Of a DNA stretch of 64,000 nt, positions 1 through 11,653 are shown piece after piece. The DNA comes from Hemerocallis citrina (Eukaryota > Streptophyta > Magnoliopsida > Asparagales > Asphodelaceae): assembly GCA_017893485.1 (NCBI GenBank), contig CM030363.1:179254935-179318934 (forward strand), written 5' to 3'. The notes under the pieces are model-generated. The model did no database searches. It was not told the DNA's origin and was given only the letters and a program-made list of their open reading frames with translations. The stretch's first letter is position 1; every line of letters begins with the position of its first letter. The position numbers and the translations under genes were made by a program.

Positions 1-261
1 ACTATCCTATTGATGTCATGTGTGCTTGTGCACTTAGCCTTAACGCAGTTATTTATATTCCATGACACTAATGCACACTTGTTTGAACCTATGCATCCCA
101 TTCTACATAGATCCGAGGGCAAGCCCTTAACCGTACTTCATCTTGTAGGGTTGAACTCCTCGTTATGAGTTTAACTACTACGGTAACTACAGTATGTTCT
201 TAGATGTTTTGTGAGTTATGAGCCCAAGTCCAGACAACCTGGAGGGGAATCCCATGCCATG

Positions 262-407
262 ACATGACGCATCATGTAGACAGCCTATGGACAGTTTGCC
301 TCCGTCATGGGACGATGACACTACGTAGTCACTAAGCACCCCGCAAGCATCGCCGCGATCCCGATAATTTCGAAGATGAATTCACGTCATGACATGACGC
401 ATCATGT
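262..407 (-). other. Duplicated leader hairpins of LTR A (left copy)
   Basis: Two identical inverted repeats lie at 262-277 and 392-407, 130 bp apart. Each has a 6-bp stem ACATGA/TCATGT and a 4-nt loop (TGCG in sense). Both sit in a longer direct repeat that runs on to TGTAGACAGC. The position corresponds to about 590-730 nt before the LTR 3' end. B and E carry the same arrangement with different stem sequences. Confidence 0.7.
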
Positions 408-1086
408 AGACAGCTTATGAAAACTCTCACACCGTGAATCTGAGGCCCTTATACTTGTGTTTTTCTTTTACTTTCATCACATCTTCCCTATAGTGTTGTC
501 CTCAGATATTTGAATCATGAGGAAATTAACACCCTAGAGTTAGCATTACCTCTACACCGGTCTTAAACATCAATTGATAACAACGACCCATTCTTGGTCT
601 TTTTCTACAACATTTATCTTCAAAAATTCATTCACCCCGGTGTAAGGAACTAGCTATACTCTAGATTTTAATCTCTTTTCATGTTCACCAAAATTAAGTG
701 TTATACTCACAAATTCTATAATCCATCATGTTTTTTTATTTTATTTTCCATGCACACTTGTGTATATTAAAACACCAATTTCATTTATTGACTTACTCAA
801 ATTCCGGTCGAAAATTCTCATAATTTGATCTCTACACAAAGCTCTTCACATTCAAAATTTCATCTTTCTTTAACCATACAAAAGTTGTATTTTAAGAAGA
901 ATTATCAAGTTCTTCATTCCATTGTTTTAAATATAAAAATCACTTCCAAAATCTCAAAAAATATGTCAAATATTGTGGAAATATTTTTATAAAGTCTAAA
1001 TAATTTCAGAGGAATAATAGAATTTCCCCCCAATTTTTATTGCTCTTTAAAACTCAAGAATATGCCCAAAAAAATCGAAATATATT

Positions 1087-1152
1087 AAAAAGCCAGGCGC
1101 CAGGTTCGAACCCACGACCCCCGCCCATGCTATAGTGACCAACTCAGAGCGC
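1087..1152 (-). other. tRNA-like module in LTR A (left copy)
   Basis: On the minus strand an AGTTGGTC...AGCATGGGC stretch resembles a tRNA D-arm. It is followed by GTGGGTTCGAACC, a perfect B-box/T-arm (1103-1112), then 11 nt, then a TTTTT run, which is the spacing of a Pol III gene 3' end. It does not fold as an intact tRNA by eye, so I call it a tRNA-derived relic and not a gene. Confidence 0.5.
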
Positions 1153-2080
1153 ACCCGAAGACCAGAAAGCCCAACAGCGGCTAGCGATAAAAGCTCGCCT
1201 AATTGCATTAAGTATATACGGTAGTGTATTTTGAGAAAAAACAAAATTTAACCAAAACAGAGCCTCTTCAAGACTCAAATTCGAGACCATGAACGTTGTT
1301 CACAGCGTTCTAAATCCACACCGAGAACCAGTATTCCCAAACCCATCATCTGTTATGCAGAGGAATTGAAATAGCTTTATACTTTTTGTCTGTTTGTAAA
1401 TTTCCTTTGTAAAATTTTGATTTCTCAATAAATTTGTATCTTTCAAATCAAAACTTCTTCCAGAATATTTTCTTTAAAAATACAGTATAGCAGCAAATAG
1501 TAAACTTTATAAAACTCTTATTTTTTGACATTGTAATAAGTTTTCTTTCCAATTTGTATTTAAGGAATACATTATTGGCTTTAAAATAAAACTATGGTTC
1601 CTCCCCAAAAACACCAATATGAATTTCTTTTTCCACAACCCACTAAATGTATGTTCTTGTTCACTTTTAATTCCACATGAGTTCTAAGATTTAATCTCTT
1701 TTTTTTATCACACCATCATTACATAACTGAAATAACAACTAAGGCATTTAGCAACTAACACATATCAATATTCATTCATCTCAATCAACAACTAAGCCAT
1801 TCACTAAGCAAAATTATCAAATTAGCATGGTTCATTAAAATAGATAAAAAAATATTGATATGGCACAATGATACGTTTTAATTCACTAATCGAATTTTCT
1901 TGTGCAAACTATGCAAACCGAGGCCTCTCTCCTCCTAGCTTGTGCAAACCCGAGCCTCTCTCCTCCTTGGACTAGCCAGCCCCCAATGCAAGAACACACA
2001 CACTCAATCTTTTCTCACACAATTTCTTCTCTTTCTCTTTAAAAATTCTAAGGTGCAAAGGATAAAGAATGACAAGGGGC

Positions 2081-2089
2081 CTATTTATA
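2081..2089 (-). promoter_or_regulatory. TATA box of LTR A (left copy)
   Basis: The minus strand reads TATAAATAG, about 540 bp into the LTR in the sense direction, which marks the U3/R side. The right copy has the same box at 11654-11662. Confidence 0.7.
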
Positions 2090-2627
2090 CACAATTCATG
2101 GTCAAATGAAGGGTTGAGATGTGTTTGGATGAAAGGCTAAGATGCATTTGGGAGTCAGAAAAACCACCCATTAGCACACAACCACCTCTCCACTCTCCCA
2201 CTCTTCCAAGTATTGGCCGGCCCTCCTTCTCATTCAAATTGCACGTGCATGTGCAATGCACGTGCCCCCACATGCACACCTATAATTAATTGTTCATTTA
2301 TTTGTTACACTAATTTGTTACATGACAAAGTCTACCCTACAAGTTATTTTGATTAACAAAAGAATTAATTAATGGGCTAGCTAGGTGGGCTAATTCTATG
2401 TGCTTTTAATTAATTAATTAAATTTATTTTGGGTGGGCTAGGATTAAGTTATTAGGCCTAGGACTCTATAATAATTAATAAGAGGCTTTTTAAAAGAGAA
2501 TTGAAATATTTGTTCATGACATTAAAAATAATTTTAAGGCCAAATCACACATTAATTTGCATGTGCGAAACACGTGAAATCAAATGAAAATTTTATGTTT
2601 AATTATATGAAAATTCGGGATGATACA

Positions 2628-2641
2628 ACACTCCATCCTTA
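2628..2641 (-). other. Polypurine tract of element A
   Basis: On the minus strand CTAAGGATGGAGTGT directly precedes the 3' LTR. It matches the tract of B (AAGGAGGGAGTGA) and of E, and sits after the same conserved GTAGTTCCG...GGAAC block. Confidence 0.8.
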
Positions 2642-2716
2642 GAATAGTTCCGTCATCGGAACTACGCTTAAAGAGTGAGAGGGAAAACATAAAAGAAGAA
2701 AGAAAAATAATACAAT

Positions 2717-3155
2717 TCAAACAAAAAGTTCAGGATGATCCTTCGGCATCCTCTTCTCGGATTCCCAAATAGCCTCTGGGTCATGATCAGACGAGCCAAA
2801 CTGCTTTTACGGCTAAGTGCATCAACAACAACATTAGCCTACCTGGATGGTACTTAATCTCAGGACGCATGTCCTCAAGTACTTCCAATCATCTCCATTG
2901 CCTCAGATTCATGTCCTTTTACTGATAGATGTACTTCAAACTTTTGAGCTCCGTATACATGCATAACTTCTCATCGTACACGTAATGCCTCCATTGCTTC
3001 AAAGCAAAAATAATCATAGCCAACTCCAGATCATGAGTCGGACAATTCTTCTCATGCGGTCTTAGTTGCCTAGACCCATAAGCGATTACCTTTCCCTCTT
3101 GCATCAAGATACACCCAAGCCCACGATGTGAAGCATCGCTGTAGACATCATACTC
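2717..3155 (-). pseudogene. pol 3' remnant: RNase H fused to the chromodomain end, integrase deleted
   Basis: In sense order this holds RNase H sequence ([24 protein letters not shown]), the SRK end of RNase H, then an abrupt switch near 2777 to the last residues of the chromodomain and its stop at 2717. In B these two points are about 1.45 kb apart (30010 versus 31490) and enclose the zinc-binding HHCC and catalytic domains of integrase. A therefore lost the whole integrase in one internal deletion. RNase H itself is cut at 3155 by solo LTR L1 and resumes at 5784. Confidence 0.85.
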
Positions 3156-3691
3156 TGTAGCACCCCGAATTCTAATATGATAACTTAGAAAATACGTGGC
3201 ACAATCCCAGCATCATCTTCAATGTAATAGTACACATAGCTCCAAAAACATAAATAATTTTATTCCAAACTTTTATTACAACAACCTTTTTCAAATGCAG
3301 CGGAAATACAAACACCTTGAATTAAAACATTCTTTTTACAACACTTCTCTTTACAAAATTACACAAGGCTCTATTACATTACTTATAATCTCCATAGCTA
3401 ACTCAAGCGTACAACCCCCAAACTCTAAGCAGCAACCTGCAACACATGAGGCTAGAGATGATCCCTAACCCCCAAAACTAAAGGGGTCAGCCATAAATGG
3501 TGTGAGTGATATAAACAAACACACAACATAATTAAACAGTAAGCATGGTTTCTTAAACAACATGTACTGAATGAGGGAAACATATACTAAACATGTATTA
3601 CAAAGTAAGAAGTGGCGGGGGAAACATGAAAAACCTCAAGTGTAACTTAACCAAATGTTAGAAGAATCATTCTCAAACAATCACTGCTCAA

Positions 3692-4672
3692 CTGTGCAGT
3701 ACAGTCGACTGAGTAATTGGCCAGTCGACTGTTCACTGCCAAATACCTGATTATCGGTCATTCTCAATACCATAGGTTGGATACCCGGTGATCAATCACT
3801 AACAGTGACTCCCAACACTGCAGAATATATCCAACTGCAATTACTAACAAAACCATAGATTGGATACCCGGTTATCAACCACTAACAGTGATTCCCAACA
3901 CCGCAGAGTATACCCAACCCCAGAGCTCAATGACTCCCAACACCGCAGAATATATCCATCTACAAACACTAACAATACCATAGATCGGATACCCGGTTAT
4001 CAGTCACTCACAACACTGCAGATTGGATACCCGGTTATCAACCACTAACAGTGATTCCCAATACCGCAGAGTAGACCCAACCCCAGAGCTCAATGACTCC
4101 CAATACCGCAGAATATATCCATCTACAAACACTAACAATACCATAGATCGGATACCCGGTTATCAGTCACTCACAACACTGCAGATTGGATACTCGGTTA
4201 TCAACCACTAACAGTGACTCCCAACACCGCAGAGTATACCCAACCCCAGAGCTCAATGACTCCCAATACTGCAGAGTTTATCCATCTACGAACACTAAAG
4301 ACTTGAAAGGACATTCAAGATTATCAAAACTCATCAGCAACAGTCGACTTATACTGTGGTAAGTCGACTGCCCTGAGAACCAATATCCAAGATTATAATA
4401 AATACTATAAGTCGACTTAAGAAACCATCAGTCGACTTACCCGAGACAATATCCAATAATTCTCAAGAAATATTCTGAGTACTAACAGTCGACTCGATCA
4501 TCGGTCGACTGTCCAGACAAGAAACTGCAAAACTTTACAAAACTAAATTCTCAGTACACCAGTCGACTGAATAAAGGTCTCAGTCGACTGCCCAAAATGA
4601 ATTTTCAGAGGCTAAAGATACAGCAGTAGGGTCTTACCAGTCGACTGAATAGTAGACCAGTCGACTGTCGGC
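3692..4672. repeat. Paired CAGTCGACTG palindromes in L1
   Basis: At least six pairs of the 10-bp palindrome CAGTCGACTG or one-base variants occur, one before the 163-bp array and five after it. Four pairs start exactly 20 bp apart, one 21 and one 16. Each pair is also an inverted repeat able to form a stem of about 10 bp with a loop of about 10 nt. The pair CAGTCGACTT/AAGTCGACTG keeps full complementarity. Confidence 0.75.
3768..4300. repeat. 163-bp tandem array in L1
   Basis: About three units repeat with a 163-bp period (for example 3860 and 4023 start the same text). Each unit holds GGATACCCGGTTATC (stem GATA/TATC) and CACTAACAGTG (stem CACT/AGTG). The array starts about 610 bp from the LTR 3' end, the same place where other families carry duplicated hairpins. 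Confidence 0.85.
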
Positions 4673-5295
4673 CTACAGTTTTTCATGATTTTAAGTCTGA
4701 GTACAATAATCAAAACTAAAGTTTTCTAAGGATTCATTGCTTATGAAGTTAATACGTATTCAGGAAATGACAAGTCTTAACTAATCTCCGATTGGATGCA
4801 GTACTCAATCACCAAATATCTCAAAACTCAGATCTCATGTTCTAGATTCCAAATTCTTTCATTAGGGTTTCTTTATACAAAATTTCTCTCACAACTCATC
4901 ACCCAGATCTGATTTGTGATCATAAGATCCAGAGATTCAACCATCCAATTCCTTTTTATCATGACCATACTCAAATCTTAAACATGCTTCTAGCAACAGG
5001 GAATACATTAATCAAGATCTACTAAACGTTCATAGATTTCACATACCTAATACAACAATAACCATTGCATCGTTTTCATGCAAAATACACTAAATAAACA
5101 AGCATGTCAAACAAGCAACAAACAATCATTCACATAAACCAAATCACAAAACAAAGTTCATATCACTCACCTTTAAAATTGCAAAGATCCAACGAGAAGC
5201 CTTCTTCTTGCGAGATCCAAAAATCCTCCTCTTCAATCACCAAAATATAAAATAATGAAATTTGAGTTATGCAGCGAATGACGGCTGCAACTCTC

Positions 5296-5303
5296 TTTAT
5301 ATA
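5296..5303 (-). promoter_or_regulatory. TATA box of solo LTR L1
   Basis: The minus strand reads CTATATAAAG, about 480 bp into the LTR in sense. Confidence 0.65.
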
Positions 5304-5783
5304 GGCCGGGAATACTGTTTTTAGGGTTTAGAAATGCATTTGCAAAATAGTCCTTCCAAAACATAACTTTACATATATAGTTCTATCCTTGGAAACCCAA
5401 TAAAACCATTTAAATTAGAACTTAAAAGTAAAATATAATCCTAAATCTCAAATGGTACTGTTCAAAACATCCAGAAAATATATTTTGCATTTTAACCCTT
5501 AAAAATGTCAAATTTGCAAAAAGGTCCTTCTTTTCTCAAAAATTGCAAATAGGTCCAATTAATTTCGAAAAAATCTGGAAAAATAATAAATAAATTCCAA
5601 ATATTAAATAATGATTTTTCATGAAGAAAACTTGACTTTGAACTTCTCAAAAAAGTATCTGCACGTGTTTTGCACGTGTAAAAAGATAAATCTTTTTAGA
5701 AAATTTTCATTAAATCTCTAAAAAATCATTTAAATTCATTTTCAAATCTTTTAAAATAATATTTGAAAATACGGGGTTCTACA

Positions 5784-6788
5784 TACTCAAAACCTACTCT
5801 AGGCAAAGCCAAAATGGGAGCAGTAGTCAATTTCACTTTCAACTCCTGAAAGCTTGCCTCGCACTGCTCAGTCCACTTGAAATTTATATTCTTCTTGGTC
5901 AGACCAGTGAGCGGCACGACTATCTGAGCATAGCCTTGAATAAACCTTCTGTAGTAGCCAGTTAGCCCAAAGAAACTTCTGATTTCTTTCACTATAGTAG
6001 GCCTTGCCCAATCTTTCACTGTCTCTATTTTTTTAAGGATCAATAGCCACTCCCTCCTTAGAAAGGATGTGACCTAGGAATGCCATTTCAGATTTTTAGA
6101 TATCGCACTTGGTTAACTTGGCATACAACTCATGCTCTTGAAGCTTCTTTAGAATCTCAGCCAGATGCTCAGTGTGCTCCTCCTCCGACTTGGAGTACAC
6201 AAGAATATCGTCGATGAACACCACGACGAAAAAATCAATAAACGGCCTCAGAACCCTGTTCATCATGTCCATAATGATTGCATGTGCATTCGTCATTCCA
6301 AATGGCATAACTAAGAATTCATAATGCCCATGCTGAGTTCTGAATGCAGTCTTATGCACATCTTCTACTTTCACTCGAACCTGATGGTATCCTGACTGAA
6401 GGTCTATTTTAGAGAAGACAGCTGCCCCTTGTAGATGATCAATTAGGTCATCGATTCATGGAATTGGTTATTTATTCTGAACAGTTACCTTATTTAGCTC
6501 CATGTAATCGATGTACATCCTCATCGACCCATCATTCTTCTTCCCCAACAATACCGGTGCTCCCCAAGGTGATGCACTCGGCTGAATAAAACCTTTTCCC
6601 AAAAGCTCCTAAATCTGCCGCTTAACTTCATCCTGCTCTACAGGCTCCATCCTACACGGTGCCTTGGAAATAGGTGCACTTCCAGGCTGGATAGTGATGC
6701 TGAACTCTACATCACGATGTGGGGGTAGCCCGGGCAAATCCTCCAAGAACACAGTCGGATAATCCCGAACTACTGGAATCTGCTGCAC
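5784..6788 (-). pseudogene. Reverse transcriptase / start of RNase H of element A (decayed)
   Basis: The 5' side of the pol interrupted by L1. Reading right to left, RT sequence starts after the protease with stops and frame changes (6375-6780). It is then open for [19 protein letters not shown] and the [18 protein letters not shown] block (FIDD equals the YxDD catalytic motif, near 6215), then the thumb/connection WARPTIVKEIRSFFGLTGYY (near 5985) and [16 protein letters not shown] frameshift near 6050-6095 separates the last two blocks. It is homologous to B at 31850-32790 throughout and cannot make active RT. Confidence 0.9.
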
Positions 6789-8285
6789 CTATACCGGAAC
6801 CTTCTTCTTGCTAATAGCTGGCACCAAACCTGAACATCTCTTCTTTCCCTGGAAAGTGACTACATGACCTCCTGGAGCCTTCACTGTTATCTCCTTAGTT
6901 TTACACTCGATGTTCGCACTATACATCGACATCCAATCAATGCCAATGACAACATCGACCTCTAGGATATTTAGCTCGATCAGATCAATCCCGAAGATCC
7001 TGTCTCCAATCTCGATCTCGCAGTCTGCATAATACCAATAAGTGGTTAAAGTCTCCCCTGATGGAGTAGCTACTGCTAGGACCTTGCTTGGAAAGACCTT
7101 CGGTTCGACCCCCAGAACTTTAGCAAATTTAGGTGATACAAAAGTATGAGAGGATCCAGTATCGAATAGAATAACAGCTTTCTTTCCATTTAATAAATGT
7201 TTTTCTGTTACATAAAAAACTCCCATTACATAACAGTCTTTACTAAATAACCAGGAAAATAAACAACAGAAAATTCTAAACATCTGTCCCCGTATTAGTA
7301 ATGACGTCAAAGCGAATACTCTCCCTTGCTGGTACGACCTCTTCCCTACTTGCTGCGTTGGTGCCTTTCGGGCGACATTTTGCTGCTTGGGGCAGTGAGA
7401 TCTGTAATGACCTGTCTCTTCACAATTGAAACAAGTCAACACAGGAGGTCTCACCCAACCATTTCCGGGACCTCTAGCCACACTGACAGCGTTCACTCCT
7501 GTAGGTTTGAACTTTTGAGCTGGGGGCTGCCCCCTGATGTTCCCAGATACTGCGGGCCTCTTTCCAACATTCCAATTGTTCCTTCTGTTCTGGGCGGCAT
7601 GAAACTGCTCCATATTCTCCTCTGTGGCTACAGCTTGTTTGACTAGCTTGTCAAACCTCCTGATATCAAGGGGTATCATCCTTGATCTCAGGTTCGGCCT
7701 CAATCCATGCTAGAACTTCTGAGTCTTCTTTTCCTCGTCCATCACAAGTTTGGGTGCATACCTCGAAAGTTGAATAAACTTTGTCTCATACTCCCTGCTA
7801 GACATGCTTCCCTGCTGCAGTGCCAGGAACTCTATCGCTTTCTTCTCTTGGACGGCGGATGGAAAGTAGTGACCACGGAACTCTTCCGAGAATTCCTCCC
7901 AGCCGATAGCACCATTTCCCATAGTCCGCTTCATGGACTGCCACCAGCCCCCTGCGTCCTTATCGAGCTGCAATGTAGCTAGCTTCACCTTGCTACATTC
8001 TGGAGTTTTCAAGACCTTAAAAATAGTCTCGACTTGCCTAATCCAATTATCAGCTACATCTGACTTCCCTTCAAACACCTGTGACTTCATCCGCTTGAAT
8101 AACTCCACAAATTTGATCACCTCAGGGATTGGTACTGCAGGCATCCCCCTAGGGTTTTGGGTCATGGTGACGGCGTTAATGGTCTGATAGACCCTGGCCA
8201 ACTCCGTTTCTAGGTTGAGTCCACAACTGGGCCCTTCTCCATTCCTTGCTTTTCTTCCAGCCATACTCTGATTCATAACATCCAT
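6789..8285 (-). pseudogene. gag-protease of element A (one premature stop)
   Basis: One reading frame runs from the gag start (best ATG 8264, giving MAGRKARNGEG as in B) to 6789, broken only by a TAG at 7710-7712 where B has a glutamate codon. It encodes the retrotransposon gag domain (WIRQVETIF, GGWWQSMKRTM, FSEEFRGHYFP), a CCHC zinc knuckle CFNCEETGHYRSHC near 7433 for RNA binding, and an aspartic protease with DTGSS near 7163. In B gag and protease are in different frames. In A a deletion of about 28 bp between knuckle and protease puts them in the same frame. Confidence 0.9.
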
Positions 8286-8407
8286 TAAATTTGAAGCAGA
8301 ACATGAATTTAAATCAACTTTTTCATTTCATCGAATTCAAACTTTGTACATTAAAATTTAAAACATCGTTTGGCATTCACATGAAGAACATTGGATAATA
8401 CAACATT

Positions 8408-8821
8408 CTAATTCCTATGGTTCCTCTTGGCTTTCCTAAGCTCTTCCCGTAGTTCTGCTACCTCTTCCTTTAGCACATCATACATATTCTTTCTCTTCTC
8501 GAGTTCCCAAACTCGATGGCTGAGGGTTGCAATATTCTTCTTGAACTTTGCACACTGGGCCTGCAATTAGTCTGCTCTCTCCTTCTGAGTCTCCATCTGC
8601 CTCTGAAGAGATTCGATGCAGTCTTTTGGAACTGATTCTTCCTCGTCGGATGAATCATCTGATGAGTTTGGAGGCAGAGTGGTCTCTCGGGACTCGGGCC
8701 ATTCTCTATCATATTCCTCGGGATCTTCTTCCTCTTCGTCAGACTCACCTTATCCGGGGTAGTAGTCCTCTTCAGTTATGTGCCATTTATCATCGTCTGT
8801 TGGGTCATGGTGGTTCGCCAT
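8408..8821 (-). pseudogene. Leader reading frame of element A: acidic N-terminus, coiled-coil C-terminus
   Basis: A 138-codon frame from ATG 8821 to TAG 8408 lies between primer site and gag. It is broken by in-frame TAA codons at 8750-8752 and 8567-8569. It is homologous along its length to the frame at 34472-34897 in B. The first half is rich in Asp/Glu/Ser (NSSDDSSDEEE), the second is a heptad-like basic segment (LSHRVWELEKRKN, ELREELRKAK). I recognise no known domain. Conservation between two diverged elements suggests it was once translated. Confidence 0.6.
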
Positions 8822-8963
8822 CTTTAGGAAGGGAGAAGAAGAAGCATCAATCATAGAGCAACACAAATGTAAGCAGCTTACATTTAAATCTTTATACCCA
8901 ACTCACACTCTAATGTCCACTCTAGGGTGTCGTTCCTTATAAATTCGTATTACTTGGAAGCGT

Positions 8964-8976
8964 GGCTCTGATACCA
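8964..8976 (-). other. Primer binding site of element A (tRNA-iMet)
   Basis: The minus strand reads TGGTATCAGAGCC three bases after the 5' LTR end. This is the standard complement of the 3' end of plant initiator methionine tRNA and fixes the element's direction. Confidence 0.9.
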
Positions 8977-9567
8977 CTCTGTAACACCCCGAATTCCAGA
9001 TAAGCCTGAATTCGATGTTCCACAGAATCTTTACACTTCACTTTGCACAAATTTTACAAGGAATTTAAAACTTTTATACAACAATATTTACATCAACGTA
9101 GTAGAAGCAAAATACAGCATACTACATAATTAAAATAACAGTTGAAACATTTCTTTAAGTAGCATTCCTTCTTTAGTCCTTTCATTCATTTTATCCTGTA
9201 TAGCAACTGTGGGCACGTCAGTTGCATACAACTGAGGCTATGATACAATACATCAATTTCTCTTACTTGGAAAACTCAAACTTGATCACAAACAAAGCTA
9301 AGGAGGACTATCCTATTGATGTCGTGTGTGCTTGTGCACTTAACCTTAATGCAGTTATTTATATTTCATGACACTAATGCACACTTGTTCAAACCTATGC
9401 ATCCCATTCTACATAAATCCGAGGGCAAGCCTTTAACTGTACTTCATCTTGTAGGGTTGAACCCCTCGTTATGAGTTTAACAACTACGGTAATTACGGTG
9501 AGTTCTTAGATGTTTTATGAGTTACGAGCCCATGTCCAGACAGCCTGGAGGGGAATCCCACGTTATG

Positions 9568-9713
9568 ACATGACACATCATGTAAACAGTCTACGGACAG
9601 GTCGCCTCCGTCATGGGACGATGGCACTACGTAGTCACCAAGAACCCCATAAGCATTGCCACGATCCCGATAATTCCGGAGATGAATTCACATCATGACA
9701 TGATGCATCATGT
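9568..9713 (-). other. Duplicated leader hairpins of LTR A (right copy)
   Basis: Inverted repeats at 9568-9583 and 9698-9713 (130 bp apart) have stem ACATGA/TCATGT. The loops have changed to CACA and TGCA on the plus strand while both stems are intact. They lie 588-733 nt before the LTR 3' end at 8980. Confidence 0.7.
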
Positions 9714-10415
9714 AGACAGCCTGTGAAAACTCTCACACCGTGAATCCGAGGCCCTCATACTTATGTTTTTCTCTTACTTTCATCACACCTTCACTATAGT
9801 GTTGTTCTTAGATATTTGAATCATGAGTAAATTAACTACCTAGAGTTAACATTACCTCTACATTGGTCTTAAACATTAATTGATAACAACGACCCATTCT
9901 TGTTCTTTTTCTACAACATTTATCTTCAAAAATTCATTCACGCCGGTGTAAGCAACTAGCTATACTCTAGATTTTAATCACTTTTCATGTTCACTAAAAT
10001 TGAGTGTTTATACTCACAAATTCTATAATCCATCATGTTCTTTTTATTTTATTTTCCATGCACACTTGTGTATATTAAAACACCAATTTTATTTATTGAC
10101 TTACTCAAATTCTTATAATTTGATCACTACACAAAACTCTTTACATTCAAAATTTCATCTTTCAAATAGTAAATTTCATCTTTTGGCCTCATTAACTCAA
10201 ATTCCAAACAAAAGTCGTATTTTAAGAAGGATTATCAAGTTCTTCATCACATTGTTCTTAATATAAAAATCACTTCCAAATCTCACAAAATATGTCAAAA
10301 TATTGTGGAAATATTTTTTATAAAGTCTAAATAGTTTTAGAGAAATAATAGAATTTTTTCCCAATTTTTATTGCTCTTTAAAACTCGGATATGCCCAAAA
10401 AAATCGAAATATATT

Positions 10416-10482
10416 AAAAAGCCAGGCGCCAGGTTCGAACCCACGACCCCCGCCCATGCTACAGTGACCAACTCAGAGCACA
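10416..10482 (-). other. tRNA-like module in LTR A (right copy)
   Basis: Same module as at 1087-1152: perfect GGTTCGAACC B-box at 10432-10441 and a TTTTT run at 10420-10416 on the minus strand. It is much better preserved between the two LTR copies than the flanking AT-rich sequence. Confidence 0.5.
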
Positions 10483-11653
10483 CCCGAAGACCAGAATGCC
10501 CAACAGCGGCTAGCGATAGAAGCTCGCCAAATTGCTTTAAGTATATACTGTACTGTATTTTGAGAAAATCGAAATTTAACAAAAACAGAGCCTTTTCAAG
10601 ACTGGATCCCGAGACCATGAACACTGTTCATAGCGTTCTAAACCCACACCGAGAACTAGTATTAGCAAACCCATCCTCTGTGATGAAGAGGAATTGAAAT
10701 AGCTTTATACTTTCTGTTTGTTTGTAAATTTCCTTTACAAAATTTCAATTTCTCAATAAATTTGTATCTTTCAAATCAAAACTTCTTCCATAATATTTTC
10801 TTTAAAAATACAGTATAGCAGCAAATAGTAAACTTTATAAAACTCTTATTTTTTGACATTGTAATAAGTTTTCTTTCCAATTTGTATTTAAAGAATACAT
10901 TATCGACTTTAAAATAAAACTATGGTTCCTTCCAAAAAACACCAATATGAATTTTTTTTTCCACAACCCACTAAATGTATGTTCTTGTTCTCTTTCAATT
11001 CCACATGAGTTCTAACATTTAATCTCTCTCTCTTTTTTTTTTTTTATCACACCATCATTACATAATTGAAATAACAACTAAGCCATTTAGCAATAACACA
11101 TATCAATATTCATTCATCTCAATCAACAACTAAGCCATTCACTAAACTTAATTATGAAATTAGCATGGTTCATTAAAATAGATAAAATAATATTGATATG
11201 GCATAATGATATGTTTTAATTCACTAATCGAATTTTCTTGTATTGATCATCAAGATTTTCTCTTTTTTCCTACTAGTCTTTTTAAACAATCACATGATTT
11301 TTTTTTAACTATTTACACAAGAATATTCATAAACTTAGCATACTAACATGATATCTAGATTAGAAGTAGAGAAATTGCCTACATCTTGAAGAACGAATTG
11401 AGAATTCTTAAAGAAAAACTCCTTGAAAGTACGATTGCCTTCCGTTCTCCTTGATCCTAGCCGCGAGCCTTCTTCTCCAAGCTATGCAAACCAAGACTTC
11501 TCTCCTCCTAGCTTGTATAAACCCGAGCCTTTCTCCTCCTTGGACTAGCCGGCCCCCAATGCAAGAACACACACACTCAATCTTTTCTTACACAATTTCT
11601 TCTCTTTCTCTTTAAAAATTATAAGGTGCAAAGGATAAAAAATGACAAGGGGT

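Larger units (their letters stand above)
1..2627 (-). repeat. 3' LTR of element A (truncated by window edge)
   Basis: Collinear with the right LTR from 9307 to 12104. The terminus at 2627 reads GATACA on the plus strand, that is, a degenerate TGTATC start in the sense direction. It lacks about 250 bp that the right copy has (text around 11240-11480) and keeps about 120 bp around 2320-2440 that the right copy lacks. It holds a TATA box, a tRNA-like module and the two leader hairpins listed separately. Confidence 0.93.
3156..5783 (-). mobile_element. Solo LTR L1 (chromovirus type) inserted in pol of A
   Basis: It begins TGTAGCACCCCGAATTC and ends CGGGGTTCTACA on the plus strand, and is flanked by a perfect 5-bp target duplication TACTC (3151-3155 and 5784-5788). 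On both sides the RNase H sequence of A continues exactly as in B. There is no internal region, primer site or polypurine tract, so it is a solo LTR left by recombination. Its ends and the TATA box (5296-5303) show minus orientation. It contains a 163-bp tandem array and paired CAGTCGACTG palindromes. Confidence 0.92.

Noticed and set aside
1087..1152. Functional tRNA gene
   Set aside because: The B-box and T-run are good, but acceptor and anticodon arms do not pair and the module is part of an LTR.
3860..4211. Two nearly identical 62-aa ORFs
   Set aside because: A direct consequence of the 163-bp tandem repeat in L1, not gene duplication.
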